37,455 nucleotides of DNA from Chloroflexota bacterium (GTDB taxonomy: Bacteria > Chloroflexota > Chloroflexia > Thermomicrobiales > UBA6265): positions 1-37,455 of the forward strand of contig JAFAEX010000090.1 of NCBI GenBank assembly GCA_023423795.1, written 5' to 3'. The translations under genes and the position numbers were made by a program. The notes below the pieces were generated by a model that saw only the letters and a list, made by a program, of their open reading frames with translations, was not told the DNA's origin and made no database searches. Within the stretch, counting starts at the first letter, position 1; the number at the start of each line of letters is the position of its first letter. Shown here one piece after another: positions 24,833 through 32,746 of this stretch.

Positions 24833-25086
24833 CGCAAACCGCTGGAGTAGGCGCGGCGCAACGACCGCCGATCACGAACGATGTCGTCGAGTGCTTGTTG
24901 TACGGTGTCTTCGGGTGAAAGGGTTGGAGGGAGCCACGTCCGCCGTTCTGCGCCGATTCGGTCGAGTTGGTCGTCGTGCGGCGCGTCCCGTCGCGCCAGC
25001 GCGTGCGATTGATTGGCGCGATGAGTCGGTGTCTCGTACTGGACGACGAAGTCCACCAACGTGCCGCCGACCCGATTCCGGCGCAT
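24829..25086 (-). CDS. Small basic protein, unrecognised, partner of the DUF5647-like gene
   Basis: Protein of 85 residues from ATG 25086, which has GGAGGAGA (complement of 25098-25105) upstream. The sequence is rich in Arg and Asp and begins MRRNRVGGTLVDFVVQYETP; the C-terminus reads EDTVQQALDDIVRDRRSLRRAY, a likely amphipathic helix. I do not recognise the family. The coupling to the next gene through ATGA and the strong ribosome-binding site argue that it is real. It sits 77 bases after the GMC oxidoreductase stop on the same strand and may be part of that longer operon. Confidence 0.6.
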   Translation of the reverse strand: MRRNRVGGTLVDFVVQYETPTHRANQSHALARRDAPHDDQLDRIGAERRTWLPPTLSPEDTVQQALDDIVRDRRSLRRAYSSGLR

Positions 25087-25163
25087 CCGCACCCGGTCTC
25101 CTCCGGGATCGAGGCGGTCACGGTTGCGCGGATCGTTGGCATCGAGCGGGTCGGGATCAGGCG

Positions 25164-26648
25164 TCACCCCGCCTCGCCGAGCACGAAGCCGCCGCCGCGC
25201 CAACCGATCATCGTTGCGGCGGCCTGCGTGTTGACCGAAACGATGTCCGGCATGATCGAAGCGTCGGCGACGCGCACGCCGGAGATGCCGCGCACGCGCA
25301 GGGTCGGATCGACGACCGCGTCCGCGCCGACGCCCATCCGGCAGGTGCCGACCGGGTGGAACCAGGTGCTGACGTCGCGCGCCACCCAGGCGGCAATCGC
25401 TTCGTCGCTCTCGACCGCCGGGCCGGGGAAGTGTTCCCCGGCGCTCCATTCGGCTAGCGCGGGCTGCCGCCCGATCTCCCGGCTCAGGCGCACCGCGGCG
25501 ATCGTGGCCGCCATGTCGTCGGGGTGCGAGAAATAGTTGGGGTCGATGACCGGCAGGTCGTCGGGGCCGGGACCGGACAGGCGCACGGTGCCCCGGCTCT
25601 TCGGTTTCGTGATGCCGGGGATGATGGTGAAGCGTGGCCGCCCATCGCCCATGTCGGGTGCGAAGTGCGGCTCCTTGGCGAAGGAAATCTCGATGTCGCA
25701 ATCGGGACGGTCGGGCGTCGAGCGGGCGAAGGCGCAGGCTTCGGTGCACCACGCGTTCTGGTTCGACACGGGGCGTTTGGCGTCGTAGACGATGCCGATC
25801 AGCAGGTGATCGATCAGGTTGTCGCCCACCGGCAGGTCGGCCTCCGGCGCGATGCCCATCTCCGCAAGGTGCGCCGCCGGGCCGATGCCGGAGCGCATCA
25901 GGAGCCGCGGCGAATCGAACGCGCCGGCGCAGAGTACGACCTCGTCGGCGGTGATGACCTCCTCGCCGCCGCCGGGGCCGGCGACGACCACGCCGACGGC
26001 GCGGGCGCCATCCAGCGCCAGCCGCAGCACCCGCGTTTCGGGCAGCACGCTCAGGTTCGCCCGGTCGCGGATCGGGGTAATGAACGCGCGGTGGGCGTTG
26101 TGGCGCTCGCCGTCGGCGATGGTCGAGCGGTTCCAGCCCGCGCCGTCGAGGACGCCGCTGTCGAAGTCGAGGTTGTGGGGGAACCCGGCCTCGACCGCCG
26201 CTTCGACCATGATCTCCGAAAGCGGGTTGCACGGGGACAGGCGAGCCGGGCGCAGCCACGCCTCCAGCCCCTCGAAGGCGGCGCGGACGTGCTCCCATGC
26301 CCAGCCGGCGCACCCGGCCGCCGCCCAGCCGTCGTAGTCTGACCCTGCGCCGCGCAACCAGACCATTCCGTTGAGGCTGCTGGTGCCGCCCAGCACGCGT
26401 CCGCGCGGCATCAGGTGGGTGCGCCCCGCCGTGCCCGGCTGCGGGGTCGATACGTATCGCCAATCGACATCCGTTCCCCAGAGCGAGAAATAGCCGGCGG
26501 GGACGCGGATCGCCTCCCGGTCGTCGGCACCGCCGGCTTCCAGCAGGGCAACGCGGACCGTGGGGTCGGCCGAGACGCGGTTGGCGAGGGCGCACCCCGC
26601 CGACCCGGCGCCGACCACGACGACGTCGAACGCACGGGTGCTCGTCAT
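25164..26648 (-). CDS. GMC-family FAD-dependent oxidoreductase
   Basis: Choline-dehydrogenase-like flavoenzyme of 494 residues, cytosolic. The dinucleotide motif VVVGAGSAGCALANR is at residues 9-23, followed by the acidic end of the second strand (LLEAGG). GRVLGGTSSLNGMVWLRG is the first GMC signature. The C-terminal active-site region has STWFHPVGTCRMG (catalytic His near residue 431) and SVNTQAAATMIGWRGG (His/Asn pair position occupied by Asn). GMC enzymes oxidise alcohols to aldehydes or ketones; the substrate is unknown. ATG 26648 is two bases from the small upstream gene's stop, with AAAGGGA as a ribosome-binding site inside that gene. The LLM oxidoreductase and SnoaL protein upstream suggest a shared catabolic or polyketide-like pathway. 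Confidence 0.9.
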   Translation of the reverse strand: MTSTRAFDVVVVGAGSAGCALANRVSADPTVRVALLEAGGADDREAIRVPAGYFSLWGTDVDWRYVSTPQPGTAGRTHLMPRGRVLGGTSSLNGMVWLRGAGSDYDGWAAAGCAGWAWEHVRAAFEGLEAWLRPARLSPCNPLSEIMVEAAVEAGFPHNLDFDSGVLDGAGWNRSTIADGERHNAHRAFITPIRDRANLSVLPETRVLRLALDGARAVGVVVAGPGGGEEVITADEVVLCAGAFDSPRLLMRSGIGPAAHLAEMGIAPEADLPVGDNLIDHLLIGIVYDAKRPVSNQNAWCTEACAFARSTPDRPDCDIEISFAKEPHFAPDMGDGRPRFTIIPGITKPKSRGTVRLSGPGPDDLPVIDPNYFSHPDDMAATIAAVRLSREIGRQPALAEWSAGEHFPGPAVESDEAIAAWVARDVSTWFHPVGTCRMGVGADAVVDPTLRVRGISGVRVADASIMPDIVSVNTQAAATMIGWRGGGFVLGEAG

Positions 26649-26652
26649 GGGG

Positions 26653-26978
26653 TCATCCCTTTGTGGCGGCGCGGCCGGGCACGTCATGCCGGATCTCGGT
26701 ACGTTCCCGCGAATCGACGATGCCGTCGTCGCATTCGTGCACGGACGGACTCGCCAGTTCGCCCCAGGGGCGGTAGCGGTCGGAGTCCCGGGGTTGGTCC
26801 CACGGCGCATCGTCGCACACGCGCGAGGCGAGGTCGGCGGAGTCGTCGTGCCGGAAGCGGGCGTGTTCGCGGATGCCCACCGGCGCGAACGCCCTTCCTG
26901 CGATTCGGGCCGGATGCTGCCGTGGTGGCCGGCGTGCTGCTCCGGCGTGCCCGGCTTCGGCCGCGGCACGAATGCCAT
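26653..26978 (-). CDS. Small hydrophilic protein, probable frame break
   Basis: From ATG 26978, with GAGGGAA upstream, the frame reads MAFVPRPKPGTPEQHAG and continues to GSIRPESQEG. A coherent continuation (VGIREHARFRHDDSADLASR, DDAPWDQPRDSDRYRPWGE, ending ATKG) lies in another frame and stops at 26653, two bases before the GMC gene. Adding one base in AGGAAGGG (complement of about 26889-26896) joins the parts into about 108 residues. Alternatively the gene is the 75-residue 3' part alone, starting at a GTG near 26880 with AGGAAGGG as its ribosome-binding site. I do not recognise the family; the protein is charged and probably cytosolic. The tight spacing to the oxidoreductase supports that it is expressed. 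Confidence 0.45.
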
Positions 26979-27110
26979 CCGGATTCCCTCGCCGGCAAAT
27001 CATCCGTTTTCGGGCGCGGCGCCGTGCGCCGCGATCCGCCGGATGTCCGTCGAGATCAACCGGGAAACCTCGGCAGGGTTGCGGCGGCGCGTCCGCGGAC
27101 GAACAGGGCG

Positions 27111-27538
27111 TCAGGCCAGGCCGAGTTGGATCATCAGGTCGGCGCCGTCCGAACTCGCCCAGTATTCTCGACGACCGTGCCCTCGTCGAGGCGCAGGATG
27201 TCGATGCCGCGGAAGGCGACCGCGGTTCCCTCCGGGGCGGTCGCGCCGGGAATGCCGCCCCGGTAGGCGCCGCGCCCGAGCCAGCGGCCGCAGACGAACG
27301 CGCCGTCTGCGAGCGGACCGACCTCGGCGGTGAAGGCGAGGCCGGCGAAGGGCGCGCGGCCCATCTCGACCATCCGCGCGACGCCGTCCGGGCCGCGGAA
27401 GACGGGCGGTTCGCCCGGCCCGAACGGCGCCTGGTGGACGACGCAGCCCGGGGCGACGATCTCGTTCGCCAGCCCGAGGTCGCCGTTCCACATCGCGAGC
27501 CAGCGGTCGTAGAGGGCCAGGGCCTCGTCGCGGGTCAT
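27111..27538 (-). CDS. SnoaL-like polyketide-cyclase-fold protein, 3' frame break
   Basis: NTF2-fold protein: YDRWLAMWNGDLGLANEIVAPGCVVHQ at the N-terminus, then GPDGVARMVEMGRAPF and AVAFRGIDILRLDEGTVVE, the usual ester-cyclase/SnoaL pattern. The frame as given ends at 27134 with an unusual tail (NTGRVRTAPT). The normal family ending, YWASSDGADLMIQLGLA, is read in another frame and stops at 27111. One missing or two extra bases near 27164-27168 (GAGAATAC on the coding strand) explain this, giving about 142 residues. GGGAGGTGAACGC before ATG 27538 is a strong ribosome-binding site. SnoaL-like proteins close rings or isomerise small hydrophobic metabolites, but many have no known activity. It lies between the LLM and GMC oxidoreductases. 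Confidence 0.75.
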
Positions 27539-27654
27539 GCGTTCACCTCCCGCGGCCCGGCGTTGTTGCCGTTCGATCGTTTGGCCGGGCCTTCGGTTCG
27601 GTGGCGCAAGCGCGGGGCCAGCGGATGCCGACGTACCCGCCGACGGCGGTTGGG

Positions 27655-28722
27655 CTAGCGGTAGCGCGGGAGGACGTCGCGGGCGAACAGGTCCATGCCG
27701 CCGTGGGCGGGCGCGTCCATGAACCAGAGCATGAAATGGGAGATGCCTTCGGCGCGGTAGGCGTCGATGCGGGCGGCGACCTCGTCCGGCGTGCCGACGA
27801 TCCAGTCGCTGGCCAGCGGTTCGGGCAGCGCGTCGGCGTCGCCGCGCACGAAGGCGAGGACGTTGGGGTCGTGGGCGTGGTCCCTGACGTAGGGGCTAAT
27901 TTCCTCCGGGAGGTGGTCGGCCTCGCCGCCGAGCGCCAGCATGCCGCGGAGCGCGGCGCGGATGGCGTCGCGGTCGGGCGCGATGAGGACCTGCGTTTCG
28001 AGGCTGAGTTCGATCTCTCCGATGTCCCGGCCGGCGGCGGCGCAGGCGTCGCGCAGGAGGCCGATGCGGCGGCGGAGTTCGGGGATGGCGACGGGGGTGG
28101 TGTTCCAGCCTTGCCCGAAGCGGGCGCAGGCGGCGAGGCCGCCCGGCGCGGCTTCGCCGAACCAGAGGGGCGGGTGCGGCTGCTGGAGCGGTTTCGGTTC
28201 ACAAACGGCGCCCTCGACGCGCCAGGTCTTGCCCTCGAAGGTGGTCGGGCCGTTGGCGGCCCAGAGGTGGAGGATGAGTTCGGTCGCCTCGTGCAGGTCG
28301 TCGAGGCGGTCGGCCATGTCGTCCTTCCAGGGGAGGCCGTAGGTGACGTACTCGCGCTTCTGGTAGCCGCCGTCGAGGAAGTGGATGACGCGGCCGCCGG
28401 AGATCTGGTCGAGGGTGGCGACCATCTTCGCGGTCAGGGCGGTGTGCCGGAAGTAGTGGGCCATGTGGATCATGCCCAGTTTGGGTGTGGTGGTCGCGCC
28501 GGCGAGTGCCGAGAGCACCGTCCACCCTTCGAGGACCGCCTCGTCCTTGCCGAGCATCAGGTGGTCGGCGACCCACAGCGCGTCGTACCCCAGGTCCTCG
28601 GCGCGCCGCCCGAACGGCAGCACGGCAGCCGGGTCCAGCGCCGCCGCGGCGGGGACGCGGAACAGCTGGATGCCGGGGCAGGCGAAGATCGGGAGGCAGA
28701 CGCCGAAGTGCGGTGCGGGCAT
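27655..28722 (-). CDS. LLM-class flavin-dependent oxidoreductase (luciferase-like)
   Basis: Bacterial-luciferase-family TIM barrel of 355 residues that uses FMN or F420. Typical features are the N-terminal strand FGVCLPIFACPG, AEDLGYDALWVADHLMLG, the LDQISGGRVIHFLDGG core motif, HPPLWFGEAAPGG and the C-terminal VGTPDEVAARIDAYRAEGISHFMLWF (in two parts). ATG 28722 has GGAGGATGTC just upstream. Substrate and cofactor cannot be decided; F420 use would suit Thermomicrobia. It opens a run of same-strand oxidoreductase genes and lies 103 bases downstream of a membrane protein gene. Confidence 0.88.
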   Translation of the reverse strand: MPAPHFGVCLPIFACPGIQLFRVPAAAALDPAAVLPFGRRAEDLGYDALWVADHLMLGKDEAVLEGWTVLSALAGATTTPKLGMIHMAHYFRHTALTAKMVATLDQISGGRVIHFLDGGYQKREYVTYGLPWKDDMADRLDDLHEATELILHLWAANGPTTFEGKTWRVEGAVCEPKPLQQPHPPLWFGEAAPGGLAACARFGQGWNTTPVAIPELRRRIGLLRDACAAAGRDIGEIELSLETQVLIAPDRDAIRAALRGMLALGGEADHLPEEISPYVRDHAHDPNVLAFVRGDADALPEPLASDWIVGTPDEVAARIDAYRAEGISHFMLWFMDAPAHGGMDLFARDVLPRYR

Positions 28723-28825
28723 GACATCCTCCAGACGAACGAGGCGCCGAGCGGACGGGTCGGCGGGTCGGCAGGCAGCGGGCGCCGCGGCGGCCGGCCA
28801 TTTATCGGCGTTCGGCGTTCGGCCG

Positions 28826-29860
28826 TCAGCGGCGGCGCGTCCGCGGGTTGACGGTGTGCCCGCGCGGCGGCGCCGGCAGCGGCAGCGGCGGCAGCGCGCT
28901 GCGGCGGTGGAGCTGGAAGGCGGAGCGGATCGCCAGCGCCAGCAGCATCAGCATGATGATCAGCGACAGCGACAGGTCGATGGTCGTCACCACGGGGTAG
29001 CCGCCGGGAACCATCACCGCGCGCACGCCCCAGATCCCGAGGACGAGGCTGCCGACGCCGAGCAGCAGGTCGTTGACGTTGCGGGTCGCCAGCGAGAGCG
29101 CGGTCGAGAGGGCCACCAGCAGCGGCAGGAGCACCCCCATCACCCGCAGGTAGAGCGGCCGGTGGAAGGTCAACTCCATCACCCCGAGGTAACGGTCGGC
29201 GTCGCTGGCGTGGGCGACGTCATCGGGGTCGAGCGGGACGGGCGTTTCCATCAGCAGGTCGGGGCTGGCGTTCTGGACGGTGCCGACGGTGGGGCGGTCC
29301 GCCCGTTCCGCCGTGCGGTTGGGCGAGCCGGCCAGCCGGGTCGAGAGCCCCAGCCGCAGCGTGTAGGTGTCGAACGGGTAGAGCGACGGCCAGCCCTCGA
29401 CCGGCAGCGTGACGGAGTCGGCGAGGGTGGCCTGCGAGGCGGCGACGTCGATGGTGACCGACGGCGGCAGCCCCTGCCGCAGCGGGGCGTTGCTGCCCAG
29501 CGAGGTGACGATGACGTGCATGGCGGGGCATTCGTCGGCGCACGGGCGTTCCGCGGAGAAGGCGATGGCGACGGTGCCGGATTCCTCGTCGATGCTGGTG
29601 ATGGCGAGGTTGTAGAAGTCCTCGTCGAGCGCGAATTGTTCGGCGTCGGCGACGCTGATCGTCTCGCCGGAGGGAAACTCGAAGAGGGTTTCCTGTTCGC
29701 GGCCGAGCAACTCGGTCTGCATGCTGGCGAAGGCGAACGGCAACGCGACCACGACGCCGGCGATGAGGACGACGGTGGTTAGCAGGCCGATGCGCGGCCA
29801 GCGGTGGTTTTCCGGTGGCGGCGCATCCTCGGGCGCGTCGGCGTTGGTGCGGTCGGTCAT
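28826..29860 (-). CDS. Membrane protein of DUF4436-like layout
   Basis: Protein of 344 residues. One N-terminal membrane helix (GLLTTVVLIAGVVVALPFAF, about residues 24-45) is followed by an extracytoplasmic domain of about 190 residues with a Cys pair (PCADECP) and the beta-rich SLYPFDTYTLRLGL. Three C-terminal hydrophobic segments follow (VMGVLLPLLVALSTAL, LLLGVGSLVLGIWGVRAVMV, LSLSLIIMLMLLALAI). This one-plus-three topology with a YPFDxY-type motif resembles DUF4436, whose function is unknown. The start is ATG 29860, with AAGGGAATC upstream. The tail is Pro/Arg-rich. It lies downstream of a palindrome-rich gap and upstream of the LLM gene. Confidence 0.65.
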   Translation of the reverse strand: MTDRTNADAPEDAPPPENHRWPRIGLLTTVVLIAGVVVALPFAFASMQTELLGREQETLFEFPSGETISVADAEQFALDEDFYNLAITSIDEESGTVAIAFSAERPCADECPAMHVIVTSLGSNAPLRQGLPPSVTIDVAASQATLADSVTLPVEGWPSLYPFDTYTLRLGLSTRLAGSPNRTAERADRPTVGTVQNASPDLLMETPVPLDPDDVAHASDADRYLGVMELTFHRPLYLRVMGVLLPLLVALSTALSLATRNVNDLLLGVGSLVLGIWGVRAVMVPGGYPVVTTIDLSLSLIIMLMLLALAIRSAFQLHRRSALPPLPLPAPPRGHTVNPRTRRR

Positions 29861-29992
29861 CGGGGTGGATTCCCTTGCGCGTCGGCTGGCACGGTGGCGG
29901 CACGATAGCCGATGCGCGGCCGGCGCGGGAACGGGGCGATGCTGATGTGCCCCTTCGCCGATGGCCGCCGGGATGATTCGGCCGGTGGTGGA

Positions 29993-30018
29993 CCGCCCGG
30001 GGATGCATCCCCGGGCGG
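29993..30018. repeat. 26-base perfect palindrome
   Basis: Arms CCGCCCGGGGATG and CATCCCCGGGCGG with no spacer. It is followed at 30011-30056 by a copy of the CCGGGCGG...CGCAACCGCCATC repeat arm. It sits in the 299-base gap between the sigma-like gene and the DUF4436-like gene; no coding sequence is seen there. Confidence 0.85.
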
Positions 30019-30159
30019 ACGTGGGCGATGGCCGCATCAATTTCGCAACCGCCATCATCGCGCCCCGACAACCCGCGGCGATCTGGCCCGAGTATGGGGG
30101 TGCGATTCATCGCGCCCGCTCGTTGCCGGGGGCTGGCAACCATCATCCCCGGGCGGCGA

Positions 30160-31251
30160 TTAGCGGGCCAGTTCGTCGCGGAGGCGGGCGCGGACGCGAT
30201 GCCAGCGGTGGTAGGCCGCGCCGCGGTCCAGCCCGAGGCGGCGGCCGGCCAGCACGATCGGTTCGCGGTTGGAGACGTGGGCCAGCAGGAGCGCGCCGTC
30301 GAGCGGGTCGAGCGTGGCGGCGAGGGCGGCGAGGCGGGCGGCGGCTTCGGCGGCTTCGGTGGTGCCGTCGGCCAGCAGGTCCGCGTCGGAGAGAGGGACG
30401 GATTCGGGGCCGCGCCCGGGCGGGCGGCCGGCCCGCTCGCGCAGGGTGGCCAGCGCCCCGAAGAGCCGGCGCGGGGCGACGGCGAGCAGCCAGGGGAGGA
30501 ACGCGCGGGCCGTTCCCGGATCGTCGCCGGACGGATAGGCTGCTATCGGTACGTTCGTCCGTCCGTCGGCGCCGCTCCCCGGCTGGTCGGTGGCCGCGCC
30601 CGCGGGGCCCGATTCCTCGCCCCGGTCGCGATCCGGCCAGTCGGCGACGACGCCGAGGAGGACGAGGTAGCCCTCCTGGAGCAGGTCGTCGAGCAGCCAC
30701 GGCTTGCCATCGCGGCGGATGGCGGCGGCGCCGGTGCGTTCGAGGCAGGCGGCCGCCCAGCGGGCGAAGCGCGGCCGCAGCGCCAGCCAAAGGGCGAGCG
30801 CGGCGTCGGCGTCGCCGGCCTGGGCGGCTTCGGCGGTTGCGCTCAGCCAGCGCGCGCCGGCCTCGTCGATGGGGACGCCGGCGAGGAAGACGGGGCAGCC
30901 GTCGGCCGCGGCGCCGGGAAGCGGCCTCGTGCCGGTCGCGATCTCCTCCGTGGCGGCGCCAGTTCCTGCGGAAAGGAGGGCTGCGCCACAGCCGAGGCTG
31001 GGATCGGGATCGGGATCGGGATCGGGGTTGGGTCCGGTTGCCGGAGCAGTCGCCGTCCCGGCGAGCGCGAACGCGCGCGGGAACCCGGCGTCGATGGCCG
31101 GTGGCGCGCCAGTCCCGATGACTGGGCAGCCGGGCGCGCACGGGGCGTCTGCATCGGCGGAACCGGCGGAGCCGGTTCCAGACCGGCGCTGCCGCCGATC
31201 GTCCGGCACAGGAATCTCGTCGGCGCGCAGGCCGACGGCGAAGCGGATCAT
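30160..31251 (-). CDS. Divergent sigma-70-like protein
   Basis: Protein of 363 residues. The N-terminal third is low in structure, rich in Pro, Gly and Ala, and includes a (Asp-Pro)n stretch made by a GGGATC tandem repeat. A region-2-like part follows near residues 180-280 (LDDLLQEGYLVLLGVV, then FLPWLLAVAPRRLFGAL), and the C-terminus looks like region 4 (LDPLDGALLLAHVSNREPIVLAGRRLGLDRGAAYHRWHRVR in parts), a predicted helix-turn-helix. The distance between the two is filled by a long linker, and conserved aromatic residues of core-sigma region 2 are missing. ATG 31251 has GGAGG 11 bases upstream; an in-frame GTG at 31275 is an alternative. With the zinc-ribbon gene upstream it forms a pair reminiscent of phage late-gene regulators. 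It could also be a phage-type DNA-binding protein with no sigma activity. Confidence 0.6.
   Translation of the reverse strand: MIRFAVGLRADEIPVPDDRRQRRSGTGSAGSADADAPCAPGCPVIGTGAPPAIDAGFPRAFALAGTATAPATGPNPDPDPDPDPSLGCGAALLSAGTGAATEEIATGTRPLPGAAADGCPVFLAGVPIDEAGARWLSATAEAAQAGDADAALALWLALRPRFARWAAACLERTGAAAIRRDGKPWLLDDLLQEGYLVLLGVVADWPDRDRGEESGPAGAATDQPGSGADGRTNVPIAAYPSGDDPGTARAFLPWLLAVAPRRLFGALATLRERAGRPPGRGPESVPLSDADLLADGTTEAAEAAARLAALAATLDPLDGALLLAHVSNREPIVLAGRRLGLDRGAAYHRWHRVRARLRDELAR
31000..31023. repeat. GGGATC hexanucleotide tandem repeat
   Basis: Four perfect GGGATC copies followed by degenerate units (GGGGTT, GGGTCC), inside the sigma-like gene. On the coding strand they encode Asp-Pro repeats. 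The unit is a multiple of three, so copy-number change alters linker length without a frameshift. Confidence 0.85.
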
Positions 31252-31423
31252 GGGCGGACCGACCTCCGGCGGCACAGGCCGGGGCCGGCGCCGCGCGAAC
31301 GGGACCCCCGGTCGCCAGCCGACGACCGGGCGGAGAACCGGTTCGGCGCTTCAGCGCTCGGCGGTCGCCCGGAGGCGACGGGTCCCGCCGCCCGGAACCG
31401 GGTGGGAGGCGGCGGACTGTTCG

Positions 31424-31524
31424 GGTGCTGGGTGCTACGTGCGACGATGGAGTGCCGAGTGCCGAGTGACGAGTGCCGGGTGGCGCGTCGTGTACCCACC
31501 CCTCGTCACGTAGCACCCAGCACC
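31424..31524. repeat. Inverted repeat with 18-base perfect arms
   Basis: GGTGCTGGGTGCTACGTG (31424-31441) and its complement (31507-31524) enclose about 65 bases rich in GAGTGCC repeats. It lies in the gap between the zinc-ribbon stop and the sigma-like start. A related GTGCTGGGTGCT occurs near 37317, upstream of the SDR gene. Confidence 0.85.
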
Positions 31525-31535
31525 CAGCACCGCGT

Positions 31536-31754
31536 CTACGCGGCCGGCGGGTCGAGGCGGCGGACGGCGCCGCAGCGCGGGCAGGTGGCCTCCACCGCGC
31601 CGCGGCGGACCCGCCAGTAGCGGTCCCGCGCCTTGAGGATGACGGTGCCGTCGGGGGTATAGGTGCCGAGCAGGACCGGCGGCACGTGGCAGGGGCACTC
31701 CCAGCGGAGCGGCACGGCCTCCACGGCGTCGTCGGGGTGGTGAATCGCGTGCAT
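31536..31754 (-). CDS. Small zinc-ribbon protein, Com-like
   Basis: Protein of 72 residues with two Cys pairs: WECPCHVPPVL near the middle and EATCPRCGAVRRL near the C-terminus, separated by a strand-rich TYTPDGTVILKARDRYWRV segment. The CxC...CxxC layout is that of a zinc ribbon and resembles small phage Com-type regulators. The start is ATG 31754, with AGGGAGA about 14 bases upstream. A LexA-type palindrome lies 37-50 bases before the start, and the sigma-like gene follows 284 bases later. Function unknown; nucleic-acid or protein binding is likely. Confidence 0.7.
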   Translation of the reverse strand: MHAIHHPDDAVEAVPLRWECPCHVPPVLLGTYTPDGTVILKARDRYWRVRRGAVEATCPRCGAVRRLDPPAA

Positions 31755-31790
31755 GGCGATGATCGTCTCCCTGCGACTCGTTTCAGAAAT

Positions 31791-31804
31791 AGAACAAATG
31801 TTCT
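31791..31804. promoter_or_regulatory. LexA/SOS-box-like palindrome upstream of the zinc-ribbon gene
   Basis: AGAACAAATGTTCT is a perfect 14-base palindrome of the form GAAC-N4-GTTC, the pattern of Gram-positive LexA boxes. It stands in an AT-rich island (AAATAGAACAAATGTTCTTA) in an otherwise 70% GC region, 37-50 bases before ATG 31754, where an operator overlapping a promoter would be expected. Confidence 0.55.
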
Positions 31805-32112
31805 TATTGGCGGCGAGTCTAGGCAGGGCGGCGCGGGCTGTCAAGGCGTGCCGCCACGGCACGGCGGACGGCGATTGGGGATGCAGGACGATGGTACCGG
31901 GCGATGGAAGGGGAGCCGACGACCATTTCGTCGCGACGGGCGTGCCACGACGCTGTCCCTGACACGCGACGCTCGACCCGAGTGGGGCGGCTCTGCCCAC
32001 CACGGATGCTCACGTTTGCGCGGTGGCGGGGAGCTCGCCGCCTTCCCGAGGTAGACACGGCGCGACCGGGATTGGAGTCGATTGCCTCATCGATTGGGAC
32101 TATCCGTCGTCA

Positions 32113-32159
32113 GTCCCGAAGGGACTTCGTTTTCGTAGCCCGGGGTTGAAAACCCCGGG
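32113..32159. repeat. Two adjacent hairpins, dispersed-repeat type
   Basis: GTCCCGAAGGGAC (32113-32125), followed by TTCGTTTT, and CCCGGGGTT-GAA-AACCCCGGG (32139-32159). It lies just beyond the DinB/DUF664 stop on the minus strand. The rest of the 416-base gap 31755-32170 contains the LexA-like box and no gene. Confidence 0.75.
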
Positions 32160-32170
32160 CGGCGCTCCGG

Positions 32171-32674
32171 CTACTCCCCGGTGCGGCCGTCGATCGCCTC
32201 GCGGATGATGTCGGCGTGGCCGCAGTGGCGGGCGACCTCCTCGACCATGTGGGTCAAGATCCAGCCGAGGGTTTGCGGCATGCCGGGGCGGCGGGCGCGG
32301 TCGTCCCAGCCGCCGCCGGCGACGATGCCGCGCGAGCGGGCGATCTCGGCCTCGTAGAAGGCGGTCACCGAGGCGATGGTGTCCCCGTCGTCGATCCGCC
32401 AGTCGGCGTCGGGGTCTTCGCCGCTCCAGGGTTTCGGCAGCGGTTCGCCGGCGAAGACGATGGTGAACCACCACCGCTCGACGAACGCCGAATGCTTGAC
32501 GATGCCGAGCAGCGAAACGCCGGAGGGCGTCATCGGGCGGCGGGCGTCGGCCTCGCTCAGCCCGTCCAGTTTCCAGACCAGGGTGGCCCGCAGGAAGTCG
32601 AGGAAGGCCTCGGTCATCGCCACCGGCGGCGCGGCGTCCGGTGGTTCGGGTCGGTGGTCGCCGTTGTCGCTCAT
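32171..32674 (-). CDS. DinB/DUF664 family protein
   Basis: Four-helix-bundle protein of 167 residues, cytosolic. The DUF664 pattern is clear: FLRATLVWKLDGLSEADARRPMTPSGVSLLGIVKHSAFVERWWF in parts, then GWILTHMVEEVARHCGHADIIREAIDG with the conserved histidines that bind a metal in this family. Relatives include mycothiol- or bacillithiol-dependent transferases, but most have no known substrate. ATG 32674 has AGGAG about 11 bases upstream. It is flanked by palindromic repeats on both sides, so it is probably monocistronic. Confidence 0.88.
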   Translation of the reverse strand: MSDNGDHRPEPPDAAPPVAMTEAFLDFLRATLVWKLDGLSEADARRPMTPSGVSLLGIVKHSAFVERWWFTIVFAGEPLPKPWSGEDPDADWRIDDGDTIASVTAFYEAEIARSRGIVAGGGWDDRARRPGMPQTLGWILTHMVEEVARHCGHADIIREAIDGRTGE

Positions 32675-32746
32675 GGGCTCATTGCTCCTGATGGATGCTC
32701 TTGTCGGCATGCTGGTTTCTGGAACGCGGTTGCGAGCGCCGCTTAC

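Noticed and set aside
30160..31251. A standard ECF sigma factor
   Set aside because: The long disordered N-terminus, the expanded linker between regions and missing conserved residues make it at best divergent.
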